Shown here: one piece after another, positions 16,386 through 22,483 of the stretch
How positions within the stretch are numbered: position 1 is the stretch's first letter
Layout: the number at the start of each line of letters is the position of its first letter
The notes under the pieces: model-generated
Seen by the model: only the letters and a program-made list of their open reading frames with translations
The model's database searches: none
What the model was told of the DNA's origin: nothing
Source: UMGS172 sp045546915
Lineage (GTDB): Bacteria > Bacillota > Clostridia > Oscillospirales > Acutalibacteraceae
DNA: 32,386 nucleotides
NCBI GenBank assembly: GCA_045546915.1
Contig: JAZQDU010000029.1
Span: 1-32,386, forward strand
Direction of reading: 5' to 3'
Position numbers and translations under genes: made by a program

Positions 16386-16400
16386 ATATAAATTATCTGT

Positions 16401-16502
16401 AAATGTGCATTTTTTGATTGACTTACAGTGAAAAAGATTATATAATTTATCTGTTAGCATGTACGCTATTTCACATCAATCAAAAATGCACGTTTATTTT
16501 TT
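16401..16502 (+). terminator. Long inverted repeat, probable terminator with a promoter in its loop
   Basis: A 21-nt arm at 16401-16421 pairs with a 20-nt arm at 16476-16495 (one bulged T, one G-T pair), and ATTTTTTG follows. It starts 15 bases after the aminotransferase stop. The 54-nt loop and left arm hold the secD promoter. It may end the upstream transcript while letting the downstream one start. Confidence 0.6.
16418..16446 (+). promoter_or_regulatory. SigA-type promoter of secD-secF
   Basis: TTGACT (16418-16423), a 17-base spacer and a perfect TATAAT (16441-16446). The -35 overlaps the left arm of the long inverted repeat and the -10 lies in its loop. The start is predicted near 16453, about 80 bases before secD. 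Confidence 0.83.
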
Positions 16503-16534
16503 GAGGGATGTAACAAAATTTTGGAGGTTTTGCG

Positions 16535-17923
16535 ATGAAGCGCAGTAACAAACGCGTCGGAAAGCCGGTATTCTTTATCGTGTTTGTTCTTATTCTCCTG
16601 TTTTCCTTTGCCTCATTCTTTGGCTTGGACAACTATCATGGAGATATAAGAAAGGTATACTTTAAAGGTGCCGAGGATATTCGATGGGGTATTGATATCA
16701 GCGGCGGTGTTGAGGCTATTTTCTCACCCGATAAAGAGGATGCTGAGATTACCGATGATGATATGGATTCCGCTAAACAAATTATTGAAACTCGTCTTTT
16801 AAACCAAGGTATTACCGATTCGGAAGTTTATACCGATTACGATAACCACCAGTTGGTCGTTCGTTTCCCCTGGCAGTCAGATGAGGAAACTTATGACCCG
16901 ACAGCAGCCATTAACGAACTTGGTGAAACCGCAATGCTCACCTTCTATGAGGGCGCAAACAACACAGGTAAAATTGTTCTTCAAGGCGCTGATGACATTG
17001 CAGGTGCTTCTGCCGGATACGATTCGGAAAGCAATCAATACATAGTAAGCCTTGAACTTACAGCAGCAGGTAAAGAAAAGTTTGCAACTGCAACTGCCGC
17101 AAATATAAATAAACAAATTTCCATTTATATGGACGATGTTTTACTTTCTGCTCCTACCGTTCAAGAAGCCATTACCGATGGCAATGCTATGATTAACGGT
17201 GATTTCGATGCCGACTCTGCGGCTGACCTTGCAAGTAAAATTAATGCAGGTGCTCTTCCCTTTGCTTTGACTGTAGACGATTCTAAGTTGCAGGTTATTT
17301 CACCTACTTTGGGTGAACAGTCACTTAAAGTTATGCTTATCGCAGGCATCGTAGCATTTGCAGTTATTTGCATTATTATGATTTTACGTTACCGTTTGTG
17401 CGGTGTTATTGCCTGCATTGGCCTTTTAGGACAGGCCGCAGGTATGATTGCTTGCGTTTCCGGTTTCTTCTCGGGAACCAACAGTTTTACCCTGACCCTC
17501 CCCGGTATTGCCGGTATTATCCTTTCAATCGGTTTCGGTGTTGATGCCAACGTTATTATCATTGAACGTATAAAGGAAGAGTTCCGCAAAGGTAAAACCA
17601 TCGATGGTGCCATCACTCAAGGTTACAGCAATGCATTCAGTTCTATCCTTGATGGTAACATTACCAACATTATCGTAGCAGTTGTTTTGCTTGCCGCATT
17701 CGGCACTCCCGACAGCTTGCTTACCCGCTTATTTAACCTCATTCCGTTTATGAGTTCTTCAGTAACCGGAAGCATTTACTCATTTGGTTACACCACCCTT
17801 ACCGGTGTTATCTTCAACTTTATCATGGGCGTATTTGCAACACGTCTCATGCTCATGAGTATTTCACGGTTCAAGTGCTTACGCAAACCGTGGCTGTACG
17901 GAGGTGAAAAGAGCAATGCTTAA
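16535..17923 (+). CDS. secD: Protein translocase subunit SecD
   Basis: The product is 462 aa. It has an N-terminal helix (about 12-32), then the SecD signature WGIDISGGVEAIF near residue 46 (usual form GLDLxGG). A large outer domain runs to about residue 265 and contains the VVRFP and TARLLNQG-type region. Five membrane helices follow (about 268-450), with FGVDANVIIIERIKEE in helix 4. SecDF uses the ion gradient to pull proteins out of the SecYEG channel. The ATG follows TTGGAGG. The stop region overlaps the secF initiation site. Confidence 0.95.
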   Translation: MKRSNKRVGKPVFFIVFVLILLFSFASFFGLDNYHGDIRKVYFKGAEDIRWGIDISGGVEAIFSPDKEDAEITDDDMDSAKQIIETRLLNQGITDSEVYTDYDNHQLVVRFPWQSDEETYDPTAAINELGETAMLTFYEGANNTGKIVLQGADDIAGASAGYDSESNQYIVSLELTAAGKEKFATATAANINKQISIYMDDVLLSAPTVQEAITDGNAMINGDFDADSAADLASKINAGALPFALTVDDSKLQVISPTLGEQSLKVMLIAGIVAFAVICIIMILRYRLCGVIACIGLLGQAAGMIACVSGFFSGTNSFTLTLPGIAGIILSIGFGVDANVIIIERIKEEFRKGKTIDGAITQGYSNAFSSILDGNITNIIVAVVLLAAFGTPDSLLTRLFNLIPFMSSSVTGSIYSFGYTTLTGVIFNFIMGVFATRLMLMSISRFKCLRKPWLYGGEKSNA

Positions 17924-19025
17924 AACCATCAATTTCACAAACAATCTTAAAAAATGCCTTATTATTTCGGCATGCATTATGTTGGTGGGCATTATCCTTA
18001 CTTGCATTTTTGGTGTTAAGTTGGATACCGACTTTGCCGGAGGCAGCGTTTATCAATACTCTTTCACCGGGGATGTAAATACCGACGATATTGCAAAACT
18101 TATCAAAGACAAATTAGGTGCAACAGCCGAGGTTTCAGAAACTACTGATATTTCGGGTAATTCGAGAAAAATAGTTATTTCATTCTCCGGCGATATTACC
18201 AATTTGGTTTCTGAAGAAGCTGTTGATAAAATACTTACAACTACAAGTACAACAACCAGCACTTCATCTACAACTTCAGATGTTTCGTCAGATAATGCTT
18301 CAACAGACGCTTCATCTGCCACATCTTCTACTACATCTTCTAACACATCTTCAATAACTGAACCCGAAGCAGAAGCAAATGAAGAAGCCAGTGTTGCGAT
18401 TAAAGACGCTATTACAACTGTTCTTAAAAGTGCATATCCCGACAGCGAGTTCGAACTTGCCGATTCAAAATCGGTCAACCCCTCGCTCGCAACGTCTTTC
18501 CTTATTAAGAGCCTTGTTGCCGTAATTATCGCAGCTGCATTCGTAGTGCTTTATATTGCTATCCGTTTCCGTAAAATCGGTGGTGTTTTAGCAGCACTCT
18601 CTACTCTTGTAGCACTCGTTCATGACGTAATCATAGCATTTTTCTCAATGGCAATTTTCGGTCTTTCAATCGATATAAACTTCTTTGCTGTTGTACTTAT
18701 GCTTTTTGGTTACTCACTCAACGCAACCATCGTTATGTTCGACCGCGTACGCGAAAACAAAAAATTCTACCCCGAACTTACAATAAACGATGGCGTAAAC
18801 AAGAGTATAAACGAAACCCTCGCCCGTTCAATCATGACAACACTTACTACGGTATGCGCTATCACAGCAATCATCGTAGTTGGCGAGATTTTTGGTATTA
18901 CTACACTTCGTACATTTGCAATTCCCATGGCATTCGGTCTTATTTCAGGTTGCTACACTTCAGTATTCCTTTCGGGTCCGATTTGGGTAAAATGGAACGA
19001 ACTCAAAATGGCAAAATCAAAGTAA
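17916..19025 (+). CDS. secF: Protein translocase subunit SecF with Ser/Thr-rich insert
   Basis: The product is 369 aa from the ATG at 17916, preceded by GGAGG at 17900-17904; a GTG at 17904 lies inside that site and is less likely. SecF features are helix 1 (about 13-34), the LDTDFAGGSVYQYSF signature, and helices 2-6 from about residue 195 with GYSLNATIVMFDRVRE. Residues about 108-157 (nucleotides 18237-18386) are a Ser/Thr/Asp-rich low-complexity stretch in the first outer domain; most SecF proteins are shorter, near 300 aa. It overlaps the end of secD and completes the SecDF unit. A terminator follows. Confidence 0.95.
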   Translation: MLKTINFTNNLKKCLIISACIMLVGIILTCIFGVKLDTDFAGGSVYQYSFTGDVNTDDIAKLIKDKLGATAEVSETTDISGNSRKIVISFSGDITNLVSEEAVDKILTTTSTTTSTSSTTSDVSSDNASTDASSATSSTTSSNTSSITEPEAEANEEASVAIKDAITTVLKSAYPDSEFELADSKSVNPSLATSFLIKSLVAVIIAAAFVVLYIAIRFRKIGGVLAALSTLVALVHDVIIAFFSMAIFGLSIDINFFAVVLMLFGYSLNATIVMFDRVRENKKFYPELTINDGVNKSINETLARSIMTTLTTVCAITAIIVVGEIFGITTLRTFAIPMAFGLISGCYTSVFLSGPIWVKWNELKMAKSK

Positions 19026-19042
19026 TTCCTAAACAAAAGATA

Positions 19043-19076
19043 AAAACCGCCAAGCATCTGCTTGGTGGTTTTTTAT
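19043..19076. terminator. Bidirectional terminator after secF (copy 1 of a duplicated sequence)
   Basis: AACCGCCAAGCA/TGCTTGGTGGTT forms a 12-bp stem with a 2-nt loop and T-runs on both sides. It ends secF and overlaps the stop codon of the convergent small gene. An almost identical 36-bp sequence recurs at 19651-19684. Confidence 0.88.
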
Positions 19077-19348
19077 TTTAAATTATATTTTTTCTTTAGT
19101 TTACTTTTTATAGAAAATCTATAAATCATCAAAGTAATTATGATTATTGGAAGAAATAAGATAGAAATTAAAATGATAAAAAACTTAAGTTTTCTTATAT
19201 AGTAAAATTTATTTTTCTCAACAAGTACCACGCGTGTTTGCTTACAACAACATTCACATACATCGATATATTTAGAATATACAAATTTTTTCTTATTAAG
19301 GTTACCACCCATCATTTCATTTAAACAATCAAAACATGTTTCTGCCAT
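19073..19348 (-). CDS. Small Cys-rich (zinc-ribbon-like) protein with C-terminal membrane helix
   Basis: The product is 91 aa from the ATG at 19348; the frame stays open 12 more codons upstream. C5 and C8 form a CxxC in CFDCLNEMMGGN. A second cluster CECCC (31-35) could supply the other zinc ligands. Residues 54-76 are one hydrophobic helix, and the tail is lysine-rich. Coding is very AT-rich (Lys/Ile/Phe/Asn), unlike its neighbours. It is divergent from an Xre regulator and shares a 14-bp inverted repeat with it. I recall similar short CxxC proteins on clostridial mobile DNA, but give no function. Confidence 0.65.
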   Translation of the reverse strand: MAETCFDCLNEMMGGNLNKKKFVYSKYIDVCECCCKQTRVVLVEKNKFYYIRKLKFFIILISILFLPIIIITLMIYRFSIKSKLKKKYNLK

Positions 19349-19353
19349 AATAA

Positions 19354-19431
19354 TTTTCACCCACAATCGTTGGTATATTTTCAATTCTAACCGCTTATAC
19401 TTATTTTGTCAAGAACAATTGTGGGTGAAAA
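19354..19431. promoter_or_regulatory. 14-bp perfect inverted repeat in the divergent intergenic region
   Basis: TTTTCACCCACAAT (19354-19367) is exactly repeated in inverse as ATTGTGGGTGAAAA (19418-19431), 50 bases apart. Each arm includes the GGTGA ribosome binding site of one divergent gene, just before its ATG. The symmetry fits an operator pair for the adjacent Xre protein, with shared translation signals as a simpler alternative. Confidence 0.6.
19384..19412 (-). promoter_or_regulatory. SigA-type promoter of the small Cys-rich gene
   Basis: TTGACA (19407-19412), a 17-base spacer and TAGAAT (19384-19389) on the minus strand, between the two arms of the inverted repeat. For the plus-strand regulator only a TATACT (19396-19401) with a poor -35 is seen, overlapping this promoter. 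Confidence 0.78.
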
Positions 19432-19433
19432 GT

Positions 19434-19646
19434 ATGAGAAATATATTAGCACAACGTTTAAAACAATGTCGAAAATCAAGAGGTATGACTCAACAACAAG
19501 TAGCGATATATTGTGACATTACAGAAAAAACGTATCAAAATTATGAACTTATGACGCGAGAGCCAAAGATAGAAATACTTATCAAAATAGCCGATTTATA
19601 TGAAACTTCTTTAGATTACCTCGTTGGAAGAACAGATGAAAAATAA
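19434..19646 (+). CDS. Xre-family helix-turn-helix regulator
   Basis: The product is 70 aa from the ATG at 19434, with GGGTGA five bases upstream; TTG and GTG codons further up are in frame but lie in that site. It is almost only a HTH_3 domain: LAQRLKQCRKSRGMTQQQVAIYCDITEKTYQNYELMTREPKIEILIKIADLYETSLDYLVGRT. Such Cro/CI-like proteins bind operators as dimers and usually control themselves and a neighbour. It is divergent from the small Cys-rich gene. The TSLDYLVGRTDEK ending is typical of plasmid, phage and genomic-island regulators in Firmicutes. Confidence 0.9.
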   Translation: MRNILAQRLKQCRKSRGMTQQQVAIYCDITEKTYQNYELMTREPKIEILIKIADLYETSLDYLVGRTDEK

Positions 19647-19650
19647 ATTT

Positions 19651-19684
19651 AAAAACCACCAAGTATCTGCTTGGTGGTTTTTTT
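19651..19684. terminator. Bidirectional terminator between the Xre gene and sigF (copy 2)
   Basis: AACCACCAAGTA/TGCTTGGTGGTT forms a stem with T-runs on both sides. It ends the Xre gene on the plus strand and overlaps the sigF stop codon on the minus strand. It differs from the copy at 19043 by two substitutions and one T. Confidence 0.87.
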
Positions 19685-20336
19685 ATGCCAACATACCTCT
19701 CATTTTTGCTAATATAGCCTTTTCACGGCGGGATACCTGCACTTGACTCATGCCAAGCACCTCGGCTGTTTCGGTTTGCGTTTTTGAGTGGTAATATCTT
19801 AAATATATCAGTTTTTTGTCCCGTTCGGCAAGTAACCCCATAACCTCGTGGAGCGAAATTTTATCTAATAAACCCTCATTTTCGCCCTCTACGGCAATGT
19901 CAAATTCCGACACGCCGTCATCATCTTCATAACTCAATGACAACGTCGGTTGGGCGGCACACAACGCTTCGGCTACGCTGTCAGCATCAACGCCTAATGC
20001 TTCGGCAATTTCAGACACCGTCGGTTCTCGGTCAAGTTTTTTTGACAGCTGTTCGTTCATTCGCACCGCTTTTAATGATAACTCTTTGAGAGTTCTGCCT
20101 ACTTTAACGCTTCCGCCATCGCGAAACATCCTTTTGAGTTCACCCAATATAACCGGTACGGCATAGGTTGAAAACATGAGCCCTCGCGACCTGTCAAATC
20201 CTTTCGATGCCTTGATAAGGCCTATACAGCCCGCTTGAAACAGGTCATCGTACTCTATTCCTTTTCCACGGAATCTCGCACAACAAGAATGAACAAGTCC
20301 GATGTTTTCGGTTATAAATTCATTCGATTCATTCAT
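19683..20336 (-). CDS. sigF: Forespore sigma factor SigF
   Basis: The product is 217 aa, a sigma-70 family member. Region 2 (about 4-75) includes DLFQAGCIGLIKASKGFD, region 3 lies near 85-150, and region 4 ends with the HTH TQTETAEVLGMSQVQVSRREKAIL. It is shorter than the roughly 255-aa Bacillus SigF, mainly at the N-terminus. SigF directs the first forespore transcription after asymmetric division. It overlaps spoIIAB by eight bases and is the last gene of spoIIA. Operon position separates it from the related SigG. Confidence 0.93.
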   Translation of the reverse strand: MNESNEFITENIGLVHSCCARFRGKGIEYDDLFQAGCIGLIKASKGFDRSRGLMFSTYAVPVILGELKRMFRDGGSVKVGRTLKELSLKAVRMNEQLSKKLDREPTVSEIAEALGVDADSVAEALCAAQPTLSLSYEDDDGVSEFDIAVEGENEGLLDKISLHEVMGLLAERDKKLIYLRYYHSKTQTETAEVLGMSQVQVSRREKAILAKMRGMLA

Positions 20337-20754
20337 CTTTAATCTTTAATCGTTTGACCATGGTAACGGTCGTTCCCTTTCCAACGGTCGAGCGCACCTG
20401 CAAATTATCCATAAAACTGCCCATTACGGCAAACCCTAACCCTGCTCTTTCCTCACCGCCGGTTGTAAAAAGCGGTTCCATAGCCTTTTTGACATCGGGT
20501 ATCCCGCAACCACAGTCACGAATTTTTATTTTAAGCACTTCGTTTTCGGCTCTTACCGTTATGTATATTTTTCCAATGCTCTCTTTATATGCGTGCACTA
20601 TACAATTGGTAACCGCCTCGGAAACGGCAGTTTTTATGTCATTAAGTTCGTCTATTGTTGGGTCAAACCGTGCTGCAAAAGCACCCACTGCCACCCTTGC
20701 AAACGATTCGTTTGTCGAACGCGACGGAACAATAATTTTAATTTCGTCCTTCAT
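20329..20754 (-). CDS. spoIIAB: Anti-sigma F factor SpoIIAB
   Basis: The product is 141 aa, the family size. It is a GHKL-fold ATP-binding kinase: N-box EAVTNCIVHAYK with Asn50, G1 box DCGCGIPD (80-87) and G2 box AGLGFAVM (104-111). SpoIIAB holds SigF inactive and phosphorylates SpoIIAA. It lies between spoIIAA (14 bases away) and sigF (8-base overlap), the universal spoIIA order. Confidence 0.95.
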   Translation of the reverse strand: MKDEIKIIVPSRSTNESFARVAVGAFAARFDPTIDELNDIKTAVSEAVTNCIVHAYKESIGKIYITVRAENEVLKIKIRDCGCGIPDVKKAMEPLFTTGGEERAGLGFAVMGSFMDNLQVRSTVGKGTTVTMVKRLKIKDE

Positions 20755-20768
20755 TTTTTACTCCTTTA

Positions 20769-21074
20769 TTAATCCATTTTTGCAAGCCGGTCTAACCCTG
20801 CCAACTTCATCACCTTATGTATCTGAGGCGACGTGTTAGACACGTGCAATTCTCCGCCTAATGGCTTCATTATTTTATACCGTCCCATTACAAGGCCTAT
20901 CCCCGAACTATCCATAAACGTAACGTCTTTAAAATCTAAAATCAGCACCTCAGGGCAGTTTTTCTCGACAGCGGCATCAATTTCACACCGTATCAGCGAC
21001 GCCGAATGGTGGTCAATTTCGCCTTCTAAAAACGCCGTTATAACGCTGTCGTTCACTTCTAATTTTACTGACAA
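20769..21074 (-). CDS. spoIIAA: Anti-anti-sigma factor SpoIIAA
   Basis: A STAS-domain protein of about 101 aa with GEIDHHSA near the N-terminus and MDSSGIGLVMGRY in the middle. The first Ser of DSSG (about Ser56) matches the serine phosphorylated by SpoIIAB. Unphosphorylated protein releases SigF in the forespore. The frame is open to a TTG at 21095, but that codon abuts a terminator and lacks a binding site. The TTG at 21074 has AAAGGA ten bases upstream, so I prefer it. First gene of spoIIA. Confidence 0.93.
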   Translation of the reverse strand: MSVKLEVNDSVITAFLEGEIDHHSASLIRCEIDAAVEKNCPEVLILDFKDVTFMDSSGIGLVMGRYKIMKPLGGELHVSNTSPQIHKVMKLAGLDRLAKMD

Positions 21075-21094
21075 GTTTTTCACATCCTTTAACA

Positions 21095-21130
21095 AAAAAA
21101 TCCGCTATCAAAATGATAGCGGATTTTTTA
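21095..21130 (-). terminator. Terminator between folC and spoIIAA
   Basis: ATCCGCTATCA/TGATAGCGGAT is an 11-bp perfect stem with a short loop. On the minus strand TTTTTTTG follows. Its T-run ends only about 20 bases before the spoIIAA start, so it may act as an attenuator as well as the folC terminator. Confidence 0.85.
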
Positions 21131-21150
21131 TAAATTTTTTGTCTTAATAA

Positions 21151-21180
21151 GGTATAATTTTTACACATTTTTTGTCGCAA
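21151..21180 (-). promoter_or_regulatory. Possible promoter of spoIIA
   Basis: TTGCGA (21175-21180), an 18-base spacer and TATACC (21151-21156) on the minus strand overlap the end of folC. It is weak. If real, the hairpin at 21100-21124 would be in the leader. I see no clear SigH-type site, the usual spoIIA promoter. Confidence 0.3.
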
Positions 21181-22435
21181 AATGTGATAACAAAAGCGGT
21201 CTTATATCACCTGCAAGATAAAGTGAGCCAAACACCACAATTGGCCTGTTAAAAGCCTTAGCCGTTGAAATTGCTGACTCATAATCGTTGGCTTCTCTTA
21301 CCGACTCTGTGTATTTTTCACATAAACTTTTAAGGTCACTGGCAGACATTGAACGACTGTTGCTTTTAACTTCTACTGTTATTATCTCTTTAAATAATGG
21401 TGTTAATAATCTTACAGCATCACTAACATCCTTATCAGCCATGAAACCAACAATGGCAACAGCATCATTTATGCCGTTTTCGTTAAGATGACGATATAAA
21501 GCACCCGTTCCGTTAGGGTTGTGCGAGCCATCAAGAATCACTAACGGGTCTTTAGAAATAACCTCACAACGAGCAGGTATGGTTGCCCTTAAAAGACCTT
21601 TTTTAATAGTTTCAACGGGAATTTCAGGATAAGCAACATTAACCGCCGTAATAGCAGTAATGGCATTGTCAACCTGATGTTCACCTGAAAGTGAAATTCT
21701 ATAATCGTTCCCAAAAAGCGTAAAGAAAGCACCATCAACAAAAAGTTTTGCCTTTTTATCGGCAAACGGGGCTACAAAGAGGTGACTACCTTTGTCATTT
21801 GCATTTCTTTTAATTGTGCCCTCGGCCTCACCTTTATTTTCAGCAGTCGACACAACAAAGCAACCCTGCTTTATAATTCCACACTTTTCATTGGCTATTT
21901 GGGTTACAGTATCACCTAAAACGTTCGTATGGTCGAGGTCAATTTTAGTTATAACCGAAACTTTAGGTTTTTTTACTACATTAGTGGCATCAAGTCTGCC
22001 ACCGAGACCAACCTCCAACACCACCGCATCAGCCTTTTTATCAGCATAATATTTAAAAGCCAACGCCGTTATAAACTCAAACTCGGTCAAAGGGTCATTT
22101 TCACCCAAAACTCTATCGGAAACTTGTTTTATAATCTCAGTATAAACACTCAAATCCTCGCTCGATATGTTTTCACCGCAAAGTCTTATACGCTCATTAA
22201 AACAGGTTATATACGGTGACGTATAAAGTCCCGTTTTATACCCTGCCTCGCTTAAAATTGAACTTATAAAAGTACAGGTTGAGCCTTTTCCGTTAGTACC
22301 TGCAACATGGATAATATTAAGGCTGTCTTGAGGGTTGCCCAAAGCCTCTAAAACCGCTGTTATTCTCTCTAACCCCGGTTTTGAACCAAAGCGAAGTAAA
22401 GAATGTATATATTCTAAAGCCTCTTTTTCTGTCAT
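21161..22435 (-). CDS. folC: Folylpolyglutamate synthase / dihydrofolate synthase
   Basis: The product is 424 aa from the ATG at 22435 (MTEKEALEYIHSLLRFG). The frame stays open nine codons further but enters a terminator. It has the P-loop HVAGTNGKGST near residue 44, YTSPYITCFNERI, the KIDLDHTNVLGDT region, and C-terminal ligase domain motifs LDGSHNPNG and FGSLYLAGDIR. FolC adds glutamates to folates, keeping them in the cell and improving their use as cofactors. It follows valS by 48 bases on the same strand. The ribosome binding site is poor. Confidence 0.94.
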   Translation of the reverse strand: MTEKEALEYIHSLLRFGSKPGLERITAVLEALGNPQDSLNIIHVAGTNGKGSTCTFISSILSEAGYKTGLYTSPYITCFNERIRLCGENISSEDLSVYTEIIKQVSDRVLGENDPLTEFEFITALAFKYYADKKADAVVLEVGLGGRLDATNVVKKPKVSVITKIDLDHTNVLGDTVTQIANEKCGIIKQGCFVVSTAENKGEAEGTIKRNANDKGSHLFVAPFADKKAKLFVDGAFFTLFGNDYRISLSGEHQVDNAITAITAVNVAYPEIPVETIKKGLLRATIPARCEVISKDPLVILDGSHNPNGTGALYRHLNENGINDAVAIVGFMADKDVSDAVRLLTPLFKEIITVEVKSNSRSMSASDLKSLCEKYTESVREANDYESAISTAKAFNRPIVVFGSLYLAGDIRPLLLSHFATKNV

Positions 22436-22447
22436 ATCTACACCACA

Positions 22448-22480
22448 CAAAAAAGCCGACAAGGTAAACCTGCCGGCTTT
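22448..22480 (-). terminator. Terminator after valS
   Basis: On the minus strand AAAGCCGGCAGG pairs with CCTTGTCGGCTTT around a TTTA loop, and TTTTTTG follows. The hairpin starts four bases after the valS stop. Its T-run ends about 13 bases before the folC ATG, so how folC is transcribed is unclear. Confidence 0.85.
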
Positions 22481-22483
22481 AAA

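Noticed and set aside
16401..16495. MITE-like transposon remnant
   Set aside because: Long inverted ends are present, but no flanking target duplication was found; a terminator-promoter combination explains it as well.
18053..18478. A 141-codon minus-strand frame opposite secF
   Set aside because: It mirrors the low-complexity Ser/Thr region of secF on the other strand, and such antisense frames arise from that codon bias.
19073..19646. Proven toxin-antitoxin pair
   Set aside because: The layout is suggestive, but the genes are divergent, and the Cys-rich membrane protein matches no toxin family I can name.
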